DNA of 51,915 nt from Phenylobacterium sp. (GCA_017991675.1 JAGOQB010000018.1:1-51915); one strand, 5' to 3'. Shown: positions 35,041 to 43,130, counted from the first letter of the stretch. The notes: generated by a model from the sequence alone, not told the origin. Numbers and translations are program-made.

Positions 35041-35510
35041 GCGCCGGGGTCCGGCAGGCGCTCGCCCGCGTGCGGGCCGGGGGTCTGGCGAAAGGCCATG
35101 GTCGGCGCCAGGCGCAGGGTCATCAGGTCGCCGCGTCCCAGCCAATGGGCCATCTGCTGCGGCTGCACGCCCAGCGCGGCGAGCGCCTGCGAGACCTGGG
35201 CCGCATAGCGATCAGCGTCGGCGATGTCGCGGGCGTCGGCGGGTGCGATGGAAACCAGCTGGCCCTTCAGCTGGAACGTTCGATAGGTGTCGGGTTGGAC
35301 GAAGGTGAAGGCCAGCGGCGCCCCGGCGACGAGGCCGCTCAGCGCCTCGCCCCATTGGGCGGCGGGGATGAAGATGTCCAAGGTCGCTCCGTCGGCGGCC
35401 GGGCGCGCGCCCAGCGCCCGCCCCAGCGCAGGCAGGCCCGCGGCGCTCCTGGCCGCGAACACCATCATCACCGGCTCGCGCAACAGAGCCGTCAGTTCCG
35501 CATCGATCAA
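35037..35510 (-). CDS. Split-barrel (pyridoxamine phosphate oxidase-like) protein
   Basis: 157 residues from a TTG at 35508-35510, preceded by AGGGGAA; no ATG fits. Strands such as 'LLREPVMMVFAARSAAGLPALGRALG', 'ATLDIFIPAAQWGEALSGLVAGAPLAFTFVQPDTYRTFQLKGQLVSI' have the look of the FMN-binding split barrel, close to the N-terminal domain of the next gene. It could supply flavin or sense redox state for the GAF/winged-helix partner, with which it is translationally coupled by a 4-bp overlap. Enzyme activity is not assignable. Confidence 0.65.
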   Translation of the reverse strand: MIDAELTALLREPVMMVFAARSAAGLPALGRALGARPAADGATLDIFIPAAQWGEALSGLVAGAPLAFTFVQPDTYRTFQLKGQLVSIAPADARDIADADRYAAQVSQALAALGVQPQQMAHWLGRGDLMTLRLAPTMAFRQTPGPHAGERLPDPGA

Positions 35511-35551
35511 ACCAGTTCCCCTGGCCGGGAAGCTAGCTCGATAGCGTTGTT

Positions 35552-35588
35552 TTAGGAACGGCGTTCGCCGCTTAGGAACCATTTAGGA
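35552..35588. promoter_or_regulatory. TTAGGAAC direct repeats in the divergent promoter region
   Basis: TTAGGAAC is found at 35552-35559 and 35572-35579, exactly 20 bp apart (two helical turns), with a third partial copy TTAGGA at 35583-35588. They lie in the 156-bp gap between the split-barrel operon and the divergent hemerythrin gene. Helically phased direct repeats suit an OmpR-type winged-helix regulator such as the one encoded next door. Regulation is inferred. Confidence 0.55.
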
Positions 35589-35666
35589 TGAGGCGCCGGC
35601 AGGCCGGGCGTAGGAGCGCGCCAACAGCCATTCGCCCCCCCCGGGGGCCTTGCCGCGAGACGCTCC

Positions 35667-36362
35667 ATGACCAGCACTGATCTCCTCGCCCTGTCGGCCG
35701 CGCGCCGCTGGGATATCTACGGCCCCGTCCACAAGGGACTGCGCCGCGCGCACGGCGCGATGGCCGCGCGGCTGGGCTCGGCGGACTACGCCGCCGACCT
35801 GCGCCCGCTGCTCGCCGACCTGCGCGCCCACCTGGAAATCGCCGGCCAGCATCTGGCTCACGAAGAAGACCACATCCATGCGGCGCTGGCCGCCCGCGCG
35901 CCGGACGCCGTCACGACCTTGGAGGACCAGCACGAGCATCACCGCGCCCGCTTTGCGGCGCTGCAGGCCGCGATCGCCCGCGTCGAGTACGGGGCGCCCG
36001 CCGATCGCCCGGGACTGGGCCGCGTCCTCTATCTGGAGTTCAGCGCCTTCGTCGCCGAGGACCTCCTGCATATGCTGCACGAGGAGACCGTGACCTGGCC
36101 GTTGCTCTGCGCCCTGTTCAGCGACGAGGAACTGATGGAGACCGAGCAGGCGATCATCGCCTCGCTGTCGCCGGACGAGACCATCGTGACGATGCAGATG
36201 ATGCTGCCGGCGATGAACCCGGAGGAGCGCACGGGCTTGCTGACGGACATGAAGGCCGGCGCCCCGCCTGAAGCCTACGCGGCGGTCATCGAGCACGCCG
36301 CGCGGCCGACCCTGCCCCGGGCTGAGTTCGCCGAACTGGAACGCCTGGGCCTGGCGGCCTGA
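35667..36362 (+). CDS. Hemerythrin-domain protein
   Basis: 231 residues. A four-helix hemerythrin-like domain carries His22 and His29 in 'GPVHKGLRRAHGAM', His62, His65 and Glu66 in 'GQHLAHEEDHIHAAL', His89-His92 in 'EDQHEHHRARF', and His135, His138 and Glu139 in 'LLHMLHEETVTW'. These give a plausible di-iron site. A C-terminal helical extension (about 150-231) is unlike simple oxygen carriers. Possible roles are oxygen, NO or peroxide sensing, or iron-centre repair. Divergent from the flavin/GAF regulator operon, which probably controls it. Confidence 0.85.
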   Translation: MTSTDLLALSAARRWDIYGPVHKGLRRAHGAMAARLGSADYAADLRPLLADLRAHLEIAGQHLAHEEDHIHAALAARAPDAVTTLEDQHEHHRARFAALQAAIARVEYGAPADRPGLGRVLYLEFSAFVAEDLLHMLHEETVTWPLLCALFSDEELMETEQAIIASLSPDETIVTMQMMLPAMNPEERTGLLTDMKAGAPPEAYAAVIEHAARPTLPRAEFAELERLGLAA

Positions 36363-36436
36363 GGCCGAGCTTCCCTCTCGGGCGCATCCGCGCAACAAAT
36401 GCTGCGCTCCATGGGCTGCAAGAGGGAGGTGACGCC

Positions 36437-37300
36437 ATGTGCGACGACGATATCCACCAGGGCCTGGTCGAGGACCCGACTGTTTCGCGCCGGACGTTCG
36501 GCCTGATGACCGTGGCGGCGGCCGGCCTGACCGCCGCCAGCGCGCACGCCGCCGCGCCGGTCGTCGAGAAGGACATCGAGATCAAGACCCCGGACGGGCT
36601 CGCTGACGCGGCGCTCTACTATCCCGAGGGCAAGGGCGCCTGGCCCGCCGTGCTGCTGTGGCCCGACGTGCTCAGCCTGCGGCCGGTGTTCCGCGAGATG
36701 GGCAAGCGCCTGGCCGCCTCGGGCTATGTGGTGCTGGTCCCGAACCTCTACTATCGGGTCAAGAAGGCGCCGGTGATCGAGGGCGCGTTCAACTTCGCCA
36801 GCCCGGACGACCGGGCCAAGCTGACTCCGCTGCGCGCCAGCGTGACGCCGGACGGGACCGATCGCGACGCGGTCGCCTATCTCGCCTTCCTCGACGCCCA
36901 GCCGCAGACCGACCGGAAGAAGAAGGTTGGGACCCAGGGCTACTGCATGGGCGGTCCGCTCGCCTTCCGCACCGCCGGCGCGGTCCCGAACCGCGTGGGC
37001 GCGGTGGCCAGCTTCCATGGCGGCGGGCTCTTCACCGCCGACCCCACCAGCCCGCACCTGCTGCTGCCCAAGACCCATGCGGAGTACATGGTCCTGGTCG
37101 CCGACAACGACGACAAGCAGGATCCGGCCGCGAAGGAAAAGCTCAAGGCCGCGCTCGACGCCGCCAAGCTGAAGAGCCGGGTCGAGGTCTATGCCGGCGC
37201 CGCGCACGGCTGGACGGTGAAGGGCAGCCCGGTCTACGCCGAGGCCGCCGCCGAAAGGGCCTGGGCCGAACTGCTCGACCTCTACAAGCGCGCGCTTTAG
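36437..37300 (+). CDS. Dienelactone hydrolase family protein with Tat-like leader
   Basis: 287 residues. The N-terminus holds twin arginines followed by a hydrophobic stretch ('SRRTFGLMTVAAAGLTAASAHAA'), a likely Tat signal. The alpha/beta-hydrolase body has 'GYCMGG' with a Cys nucleophile typical of dienelactone hydrolases, and the catalytic His in 'YAGAAHGWTVKG'. The true substrate of this large family is uncertain. AGGGAGG precedes the ATG. A strong terminator follows at 37307-37336. Confidence 0.87.
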   Translation: MCDDDIHQGLVEDPTVSRRTFGLMTVAAAGLTAASAHAAAPVVEKDIEIKTPDGLADAALYYPEGKGAWPAVLLWPDVLSLRPVFREMGKRLAASGYVVLVPNLYYRVKKAPVIEGAFNFASPDDRAKLTPLRASVTPDGTDRDAVAYLAFLDAQPQTDRKKKVGTQGYCMGGPLAFRTAGAVPNRVGAVASFHGGGLFTADPTSPHLLLPKTHAEYMVLVADNDDKQDPAAKEKLKAALDAAKLKSRVEVYAGAAHGWTVKGSPVYAEAAAERAWAELLDLYKRAL

Positions 37301-37306
37301 CGGCAT

Positions 37307-37336
37307 GCGGCCGGCGGCGCGTCCGCCGGCCGCTTT
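37307..37336 (+). terminator. Strong hairpin terminator after the dienelactone hydrolase gene
   Basis: A perfect 11-bp stem, GCGGCCGGCGG (37307-37317) and CCGCCGGCCGC (37323-37333) with a 5-base loop, is followed by TTT on the plus strand. It occupies the 44-bp gap between this gene and the convergent fghA. The stem can also act on the minus strand, without a U-run. Confidence 0.7.
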
Positions 37337-37344
37337 CGCCGGTC

Positions 37345-38178
37345 TCAGAGCCGGGCGGCGTGCCAGGCGACGTGGTCGCCGATGAAGCTTGTGATGAAGA
37401 AGTAGGAGTGGTCGTAGCCCTCCTGCATGCGCAGGGTCAGGGCCGCGCCGCCCTCGGCCGCGGCCGCCTGCAGCAATTCGGGCTTGAGCTGTTCGATCAG
37501 GAAGCTGTCGGCGCCGCCCTGGTCGACCAGGATCTCGCGGCCGCGCGCTTGGCCCGCGGCGATCAGCAGGGCGCTGTCGTGCGCGGTCCAGGCCGCTTCG
37601 TCCTCGCCCAGATAGGCGCCCAGCGCCTTGCGGCCCCACGGGCAGCGGGTCGGCGAGGCGATCGGCGCGAAGGCCGACACCGTCCTGAAGAGCTGCGGAT
37701 GACGCAGCGCCAGGGTCAGCGCCCCGTGGCCGCCCATCGAGTGGCCGAAAATCCCGCGCCGTCCGCCGTCCAGCGCGAAGGTCCCTTCGGCCGCGGCGAT
37801 CAGGTCGGCGGCGACATAGGTTTCCATGCGGAAGTGCGGCGCCCACGGCGCCTGCACGGCGTCGACATAGAAGCCCGCGCCCTGGCCGAGGTCGTAGGCC
37901 GGGTCGTCGGCGACCCCTTCGCCGCGCGGGCTGGTGTCGGGCGCGACAATGGCGACGCCGGCCCTGGCCGCGTACGCATAGGCGCCGGCCTTGGTCGTGA
38001 AGTTGTCCTCGGTGCAGGTCAGGCCCGACAGCCAGACCAGGTAGGGGACCGGCCCCTGGGCCTCGCCCGGGACGAACACCGAAAACCGCATCGGCGTGCC
38101 GGTCGCCGCACTCTGGTGGCGGACATAGCTCAGCGTCCCGCCATGGACCTTGTGCTGCTGAAGGATCTCTACGCTCAT
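37345..38178 (-). CDS. fghA: S-formylglutathione hydrolase
   Basis: 277 residues from the ATG at 38178, with GAGG upstream. Esterase D family: nucleophile 'IFGHSMGGHGALTLAL', 'LVWLSGLTCTEDNFTTKAGAYAYAARAGVAIVAPDTSPRG', and the His in 'QEGYDHSYFFITSFIGDHV'. It hydrolyses S-formylglutathione to formate and glutathione, the step after the alcohol dehydrogenase class III encoded at 50552-51664. The pair is not adjacent here. It is divergent from a GNAT gene by 100 bp. Confidence 0.97.
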   Translation of the reverse strand: MSVEILQQHKVHGGTLSYVRHQSAATGTPMRFSVFVPGEAQGPVPYLVWLSGLTCTEDNFTTKAGAYAYAARAGVAIVAPDTSPRGEGVADDPAYDLGQGAGFYVDAVQAPWAPHFRMETYVAADLIAAAEGTFALDGGRRGIFGHSMGGHGALTLALRHPQLFRTVSAFAPIASPTRCPWGRKALGAYLGEDEAAWTAHDSALLIAAGQARGREILVDQGGADSFLIEQLKPELLQAAAAEGGAALTLRMQEGYDHSYFFITSFIGDHVAWHAARL

Positions 38179-38278
38179 CTCGACCTCGCCCGTCACGCCT
38201 GACCGTTCCATAGCCGCCATGGGCCGCCGAGGACAGACGTCGTGCCCTCGCCACAGTCGCGGTGTATGAGGTCGCGCC

Positions 38279-38803
38279 ATGACTTCGACCCCCACGCTCC
38301 GCCCGCTGACGGACACCGACATGCCGGCCGTCGCCGCCCTACAGCTCGTCGCCTTCGCGCCGTTGTTCCATGAGCCGCAGGAGATCCTGGCCAGCCGCCT
38401 GACCGTGGCGCCGACCCTTTGCTGGGGCGCCTTCGACGGCGACGAGCTGCTCGCCTACATCCTCAGCCATCCGTGGCCGGCGGCCAGCCCGCCGCCGATC
38501 GGCGTGACGCTGAGCCCGCCGCCGCCCAGCGACAACTGGTTCGTCCATGACCTCGCCATCGGGCCGGCCGCGCGAGGCCTCGGCCTCGGCCGCGCCCTGG
38601 TCGGTGCGTCGTCGGGCGCGGCCCGGCGCGAGGGCCTGATCCGCGCCGACCTGGTCGCGGTTCAGGGCGCATGGCGGTTCTGGGAAAAGCTCGGCTACGC
38701 GGTGCAGGACGACCTGCCGTCGCCGTTGCGCGACAAGGTCGCCGGCTATGGCGAGGACGCCCGCTACATGACCGCCGACATCTCTGCGCTGAAGGTCGCC
38801 TAG
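38279..38803 (+). CDS. GNAT family N-acetyltransferase
   Basis: 174 residues. The acetyl-CoA loop is 'VHDLAIGPAARGLGLGRALVGASSGAA' (Q/RxxGxG/A type) followed by 'FWEKLGYAVQDD', the usual beta-6/7 end. The N-terminal motif 'LRPLTDTDMPAVAALQLVAF' is typical. The acceptor is unknown. Its TAG stop shares CTAG (38800-38803) with the convergent second GNAT gene. Confidence 0.88.
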   Translation: MTSTPTLRPLTDTDMPAVAALQLVAFAPLFHEPQEILASRLTVAPTLCWGAFDGDELLAYILSHPWPAASPPPIGVTLSPPPPSDNWFVHDLAIGPAARGLGLGRALVGASSGAARREGLIRADLVAVQGAWRFWEKLGYAVQDDLPSPLRDKVAGYGEDARYMTADISALKVA

Positions 38804-39387
38804 ATCAGCGGGACATGCCCCGCGGAGTCCCGCGGCGCCAGACCCAGCAGCCGCGGATCGTCGGCGATCTCCACCTGCCGGCGGAACGGGGTGAAGCCCG
38901 AGCGGACATAGAAGGCCAGCGCGCCCGGGTGGTCGAGGCTGCAGGTGTGCACCCAGAACCGCTTGATCGGCGCGGCCCAGGCCCGCTGCACCGCGCGGTT
39001 CATCATCCACCGACCTGCGCCGTCGCCGACCAGCCCGGGCGACACGCCGAAGAAGGTCAGTTCGCACTCGCCCTCGGTCCGGAAGTCGAGCTCCAGGATG
39101 CCGACGCCCTCCGGGGCCTCCAGCCGATAGACCTCGACGCCGTCGGCGCCGATTGTCGCGGCCAGTTCGGCGTCAGGCATGAGCAGCCGCGAGAACCACA
39201 GCCAGTCGCGGCCGACGGCGGAATAGAGGTGGCGATATTCCTCGACGCCGGGCTGCTCCAGGCGGCGCAGCGTCCAGCCGGCGCCGTCGGCTTCGACCCG
39301 CGACGGCGGCGGCGCATGCATTTCCAGCGAGGTGACGATGGTGGCGATCTTGCCCGGCGCCACGTCGTGATACCCGTCCGTCAGCAT
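38800..39387 (-). CDS. GNAT family N-acetyltransferase
   Basis: 195 residues from the ATG at 39387, preceded by GGAGG. The acetyl-CoA site is 'ELTFFGVSPGLVGDGAGRWMMNRAVQRAW' with a following 'HTCSLDHPGALAFYVRSGFTPFRRQ'. The 'QPGVEEYRHLYSAVGRDWLWFSRLLMPDAEL' N-terminal region resembles a GNAT subgroup annotated as hypothetical acetyltransferases. Acceptor unknown. It is not a recent duplicate of the convergent GNAT gene: outside the common fold the two do not look alike. Confidence 0.85.
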   Translation of the reverse strand: MLTDGYHDVAPGKIATIVTSLEMHAPPPSRVEADGAGWTLRRLEQPGVEEYRHLYSAVGRDWLWFSRLLMPDAELAATIGADGVEVYRLEAPEGVGILELDFRTEGECELTFFGVSPGLVGDGAGRWMMNRAVQRAWAAPIKRFWVHTCSLDHPGALAFYVRSGFTPFRRQVEIADDPRLLGLAPRDSAGHVPLI

Positions 39388-39531
39388 GCCTGCCTCCACC
39401 GCTTGAAAGGGACGCGGACCAGGCCAGCGGCCCCGCCGGTTGTCAATGAACGCGCCGCGGCTTCAACCTTGCCGGGAACTACGGCCGCGCTTGATCATTA
39501 TTAGCCGCGACGGGCTCATCGGGAGGATTGC

Positions 39532-40119
39532 ATGCTGTCACGGATCATTCTGGCGTCTGCGGCGCTGCTGGCCTTGGCGGCCCCCGCCCAGGCCCAGGAC
39601 CGCATGGCCCCCAACGCGCAGCTGTTTTCCGGAAGCGACTACACGGGGCGCAGCCTGACCGTCGTGCGCGACATGTCGGTGATCCCGGCCACCTGGTCGC
39701 CGCGCAGCATCCGCATGGGCGGCGGCAGCTCCTGGGAGGTCTGCGAACTGCCCAACTTCCGCGGCCGTTGCACCGTGCTCGCCGGCTCCAGCGCCAACCT
39801 TCAGGCCCAGCTTGGGGTGAGCGGCGTGCGCTCCATCCGCGCCGCTTCGGGAGGGCCCACGCCGCTGCCGCAGCCGGTTCCCGGCGGTGGCGGCGGACGC
39901 TCGCTGAAGGGCATGGCCGCCGAGTTCTTCCCGGCGCCGGAGTATCGCGGCCGCCGCGTCGACGCCTGCGACCGCGAGGGCGGCAGCGCCGCCTGCGTCG
40001 CCCGCGAATCCGAAAACTTCTGCAAGTCGGTCGGTTATGCCCGGTCCAAGAACGGCGCGGCCCAGACGGTGGGCGGCCGGATCTATCTCGCCGACGTTCT
40101 CTGCACGAGGTGGAACTGA
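39532..40119 (+). CDS. Exported beta/gamma-crystallin-like protein
   Basis: 195 residues. A signal peptide (MLSRIILASAALLALAAPAQAQ) is followed by a domain with 'AQLFSGSDYTGRSLTVVRDMSVIP...PRSIRMGGGSSWEVCELPNFRGRCTVLAG', the Greek-key pattern of beta/gamma-crystallins; a Gly/Pro linker and a Cys-rich C-terminal piece ('AEFFPAPEYRGRRVDACDREG...CKSVGYARS...CTRWN') follow. Six Cys outside the signal suggest disulphides. Calcium binding occurs in some relatives but is not shown here. GGGAGGATT precedes the ATG. Its TGA overlaps the next ATG by one base (TGATG). Confidence 0.72.
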   Translation: MLSRIILASAALLALAAPAQAQDRMAPNAQLFSGSDYTGRSLTVVRDMSVIPATWSPRSIRMGGGSSWEVCELPNFRGRCTVLAGSSANLQAQLGVSGVRSIRAASGGPTPLPQPVPGGGGGRSLKGMAAEFFPAPEYRGRRVDACDREGGSAACVARESENFCKSVGYARSKNGAAQTVGGRIYLADVLCTRWN

Positions 40120-40544
40120 TGCGCGTCGTCTCAGCGCTCGTCGGTGTGGGTCTAGCAGGCGTGGTCATGTCCGCCTGCGCGACCGCGTCGCCGCCGCCTT
40201 CCTCCGGAGGCGGCGGCGCGCTGGTCGGCCCGGAATGGCGGCTGGAGGACCTGCTCGGCGGCGGCATCATCGACCGCTCGCACGTCACCCTGACCCTGGC
40301 CAAGGACGGTTCGGCCTCCGGGGCCGGCGGCTGCAACCGCTACTTCGGGACCTGGACCGGCAAGGGTGAGGGCCTGACGTTCGGCAAGGTGGGCTCGACC
40401 ATGATGGCCTGCGCGCCCTCGCTGATGCAGCAGGAGGAGAAGTACCTGAAGGCGCTGGAAACCGCTTCGGGCTACAGCTTCACCGCCGACGGCGCCTTGG
40501 TGATCGCCACGTCGCAGGGCCCGCTCAAGTTCCGCAAGGACTAG
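40119..40544 (+). CDS. META-domain (HslJ-like) lipoprotein
   Basis: 141 residues. Signal peptide with a lipobox ending 'VVMSAC', followed by a META domain: 'GPEWRLEDLLGGGIIDRSHVTLTLAKDGSASGAGGCNRYFGTWTGKGEGLTFGKVGSTMMAC'. The GGCNRYFG motif is diagnostic for the HslJ/META family, found in envelope-stress and heat-shock proteins. Function unclear. Translationally coupled to the crystallin-fold gene, and its TAG stop shares CTAG (40541-40544) with the convergent DUF202 gene. Confidence 0.88.
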   Translation: MRVVSALVGVGLAGVVMSACATASPPPSSGGGGALVGPEWRLEDLLGGGIIDRSHVTLTLAKDGSASGAGGCNRYFGTWTGKGEGLTFGKVGSTMMACAPSLMQQEEKYLKALETASGYSFTADGALVIATSQGPLKFRKD

Positions 40545-40930
40545 ACGACCCTCGCGGCGATCCCGACGAACAGCGCAACGCCGGCCAGCAGCATCACCAG
40601 CGCTATGAACAGCGTCGGGCGGCCCAGGCGGAACTCCTCGGTGCGCTGCAGGTCCTTCAGGGTCGTCCAGTAGCTGAGCACGCCGAGCAGCATCGAGAGC
40701 GTGCCGACGCCGGCTAGGAACAGCCCGACCTGCTGGGGGCTGTCGGCGCGTGTCAGTTGGTCGCGCTGCACCGCGCTCTCGAGGAACTTGTAGATCGTGA
40801 AGCCGAAGCTGAGCATCGACAGCGAGGTGCGGACCCAGGCCATCAGCGTACGGTCGGCGGCCATGATCGTGCGTATCGTGCCCAGGTCGCTGGGCAGGCC
40901 CAAATTGCCCTTCGCACGCGAGGCGGTCAT
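40541..40930 (-). CDS. DUF202 (YidH-like) inner-membrane protein
   Basis: 129 residues from the ATG at 40930, with GGAG upstream. The DUF202 signature 'AADRTLMAWVRTSLSMLSFGFTIYKFLE' opens the first of three membrane helices; the others are 'VGLFLAGVGTLSMLLGVLSYW' and 'TLFIALVMLLAGVALFVGIAA'. Role unknown. It shares four bases with the convergent META gene at the stop codons. Confidence 0.88.
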   Translation of the reverse strand: MTASRAKGNLGLPSDLGTIRTIMAADRTLMAWVRTSLSMLSFGFTIYKFLESAVQRDQLTRADSPQQVGLFLAGVGTLSMLLGVLSYWTTLKDLQRTEEFRLGRPTLFIALVMLLAGVALFVGIAARVV

Positions 40931-41008
40931 GGCGGGTCTCCGGTCGATCGACGGGGAGAAGGGAACCATGCGGCTGCCCGCGCGGGCATCGGGCGTTTCC
41001 CTGACCCG

Positions 41009-41863
41009 TCAGCTCATCCCGTCGAACACGTCGCGTGCCGCCTGGACGAAGGCGCTGGAGCGCGCGGCCTCGCCGGCATAGCACAGGCCGATCACCCGCC
41101 GGGGGGTGAAGCCTTCGAGTCCGACCCGCGCCACCCCGGGGTCGCGGTAGCTGTCGGGCATGACGGTGATCCCCAGGCCGGCGCGAACCAGGGCCAGCAC
41201 CTTCTCATCGCCGGCCCCGCGATAGCTGAAGAACGGCCGCACGCCGCGGTCGGTGAAGTAGCGGCTGGTCTGGGCCAGCACCTCGCAGTGGCGGCGGACC
41301 ATCATCACCTCGTCGGCCAGCGCCTCGCCCTCGACCGTTTCGGCGCCGGCCAGCCGGTGTCCGGCGGGCAGGGCCAGACCGTAGCCCTCCTCATGCAGCC
41401 GCTCGCCGGCGAAACGATCCGTAGACGGATTGATGGCAGTGAGCGCCACCTCGACCCGGCCGCGGTCCAGCAGGCTGAGCACCTCCCGCTCGGTTCCTTC
41501 CAGCAGTTCGATGCGTTCGGCGCCGGGCGGGCCGCGGGTCAGGATCTCCTCGATCAGCGCCGCGGGAATGGTCGACAGCACCGCCACCCGCAGAAGCTGG
41601 GCGGGCGCCGCGCCGGCGACCGCCGCCTGGGCCAGGTTGAACTCGTGCTCGATGCGGCGGGCGTGGACCAGCAGCCGGCTACCGGCCTCGGTCAGGTGGA
41701 CGCGGCGATTGGTGCGGTCGAACAGTCGCGCCTGCAGCTGGGTCTCCAGCTTGGCGATGCCGGCTGACAGGGTGGGCTGGGCGACGTTCTCGCGCGCCGC
41801 GGCGCGGCTGAAGTTCCCGGTCTCGACGATGGCCAGGAAGTAGCGCAGCAAATAGCGGTCCAT
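41009..41863 (-). CDS. LysR-family regulator, divergent from leucine-degradation genes
   Basis: 284 residues. The helix-turn-helix is 'YLLRYFLAIVETGNFSRAAARENVAQPTLSAGIAKLETQLQARLFDRTNRRVHLTEAG' (4-62), followed by an effector domain ('LLRVAVLSTIPAALIEEILTRG...GLALPAGHRLAG...VLALVRAGLGITVMPDSYRDP'). It is divergent by 109 bp from the isovaleryl-CoA dehydrogenase gene and probably controls it. Its own ATG forms part of a 10-bp-arm palindrome (41861-41883), implying autorepression. Many relatives control leucine genes with a MerR-type LiuR instead, so a LysR here is a variation. Confidence 0.9.
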   Translation of the reverse strand: MDRYLLRYFLAIVETGNFSRAAARENVAQPTLSAGIAKLETQLQARLFDRTNRRVHLTEAGSRLLVHARRIEHEFNLAQAAVAGAAPAQLLRVAVLSTIPAALIEEILTRGPPGAERIELLEGTEREVLSLLDRGRVEVALTAINPSTDRFAGERLHEEGYGLALPAGHRLAGAETVEGEALADEVMMVRRHCEVLAQTSRYFTDRGVRPFFSYRGAGDEKVLALVRAGLGITVMPDSYRDPGVARVGLEGFTPRRVIGLCYAGEAARSSAFVQAARDVFDGMS

Positions 41864-41883
41864 GATAGATGCTATCTATCATG
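41861..41883. promoter_or_regulatory. Perfect inverted repeat over the lysR start codon
   Basis: CATGATAGAT (41861-41870) and ATCTATCATG (41874-41883) are perfect inverted arms around GCT. The first three bases are the reverse complement of the lysR ATG. A bound regulator would cover the start region and the divergent promoter area. Strongly suggestive of a LysR binding site; not tested. Confidence 0.65.
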
Positions 41884-41972
41884 TGCATCATGATCGTTCA
41901 ATTTTGTGGATTGTTCTTCGGTCGCTAGTTTTGCGAGGCTAGTTCCAGACCGCCCCGCAGAAGGCAGCCCGA

Positions 41973-43130
41973 ATGACCGGTCCCAGCTTCCAATTCGGCC
42001 TCGGCGAGACCGCCGACGCGATCCGCGAAACGACGGCGCGCTTCGCCGCCGACAAGATCGCCCCGATCGCCGCCCAGGTCGACGCCAGCAACACCTTCCC
42101 GCGCGAACTCTGGCCGCAGATGGGCGAGCTTGGCCTGCACGGGATCACCGTCGAGGAGGAATTCGGCGGTCTCGGCCTCGGCTACCTCGAGCACGTAGTG
42201 GCGATGGAGGAGATCTCCCGCGCCTCGGCCTCGGTCGGCTTGTCCTACGGCGCCCACTCCAACCTCTGCGTCAACCAGATCCGCCGGTGGGGCACGGTCG
42301 AGCAGAAGCGCAAGTATCTGCCCAAGCTGATCAGCGGCGAGCACGTCGGCTCGCTGGCGATGAGCGAGGTCGGCTCCGGCTCCGACGTCATCTCGATGAA
42401 GCTGCGCGCCGATCACCGCGGCGACCGCTACGTGCTGAACGGCACGAAATTCTGGATCACCAACGCCCCGCACGCCGACACCCTGGTGGTCTACGCCAAG
42501 ACCTCGCCGGAGGAGGCCAGCCGCGGCGTCACCGCGTTCCTGGTCGAGAAGGGCATGAAGGGGTTCAGCGTCTCGCCCAAGCTGGACAAGATGGGCATGC
42601 GCGGCTCCGACACCGCCGAGCTGGTGTTCGAGGATTGCGAGATTCCGGAAGAGAACGTCATGGGCCCGCTCAACGGCGGCGCCGCGGTGCTGATGAGCGG
42701 CCTCGACTATGAGCGCGCCGTCCTCGCCGCCGGCCCCCTCGGCATCATGCAGGCCTGCCTCGACGTGGTCCTGCCCTATGTCCGCGAGCGCAAGCAGTTC
42801 GGCAAGCCGATCGGCTCGTTCCAGCTGATGCAGGGCAAGATCGCCGACATGTACGTCGCCCTGAACTCGGCCCGCACCTACGTCTACGCCGTGGCCAAGG
42901 CGTGCGACGCCGGCCTCACCACCCGCTTCGACGCCGCCGGCGCGATCCTGCTGGCCTCCGAGAACGCGGTGAAGGTCAGCCTGGAGGCGGTCCAGGCCCT
43001 GGGCGGCGCCGGCTACACCAAGGAGTTCCCGGTCGAGCGGCTGGTCCGCGACGCCAAGCTCTACGACATCGGCGCCGGCACCAACGAGATCCGTCGCTTC
43101 CTCATCGGCCGGGAGCTGCTGGGCGCATGA
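41973..43130 (+). CDS. ivd: Isovaleryl-CoA dehydrogenase
   Basis: 385 residues, acyl-CoA dehydrogenase family. Signature 1 is '[19 protein letters not shown]', the FAD/substrate region is '[18 protein letters not shown]', and the catalytic Glu is in '[19 protein letters not shown]', the position used by isovaleryl-CoA dehydrogenases rather than the C-terminal Glu of straight-chain enzymes. The final '[19 protein letters not shown]' is typical. It oxidises isovaleryl-CoA to 3-methylcrotonoyl-CoA in leucine breakdown. It overlaps the carboxylase beta gene by ATGA, which supports the pathway. Confidence 0.95.
   Translation: MTGPSFQFGLGETADAIRETTARFAADKIAPIAAQVDASNTFPRELWPQMGELGLHGITVEEEFGGLGLGYLEHVVAMEEISRASASVGLSYGAHSNLCVNQIRRWGTVEQKRKYLPKLISGEHVGSLAMSEVGSGSDVISMKLRADHRGDRYVLNGTKFWITNAPHADTLVVYAKTSPEEASRGVTAFLVEKGMKGFSVSPKLDKMGMRGSDTAELVFEDCEIPEENVMGPLNGGAAVLMSGLDYERAVLAAGPLGIMQACLDVVLPYVRERKQFGKPIGSFQLMQGKIADMYVALNSARTYVYAVAKACDAGLTTRFDAAGAILLASENAVKVSLEAVQALGGAGYTKEFPVERLVRDAKLYDIGAGTNEIRRFLIGRELLGA

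Noticed and set aside
38279-39387. The two convergent GNAT genes as an inverted duplication.
   Set aside because: Outside the acetyl-CoA loop their sequences and N-terminal regions do not resemble each other.
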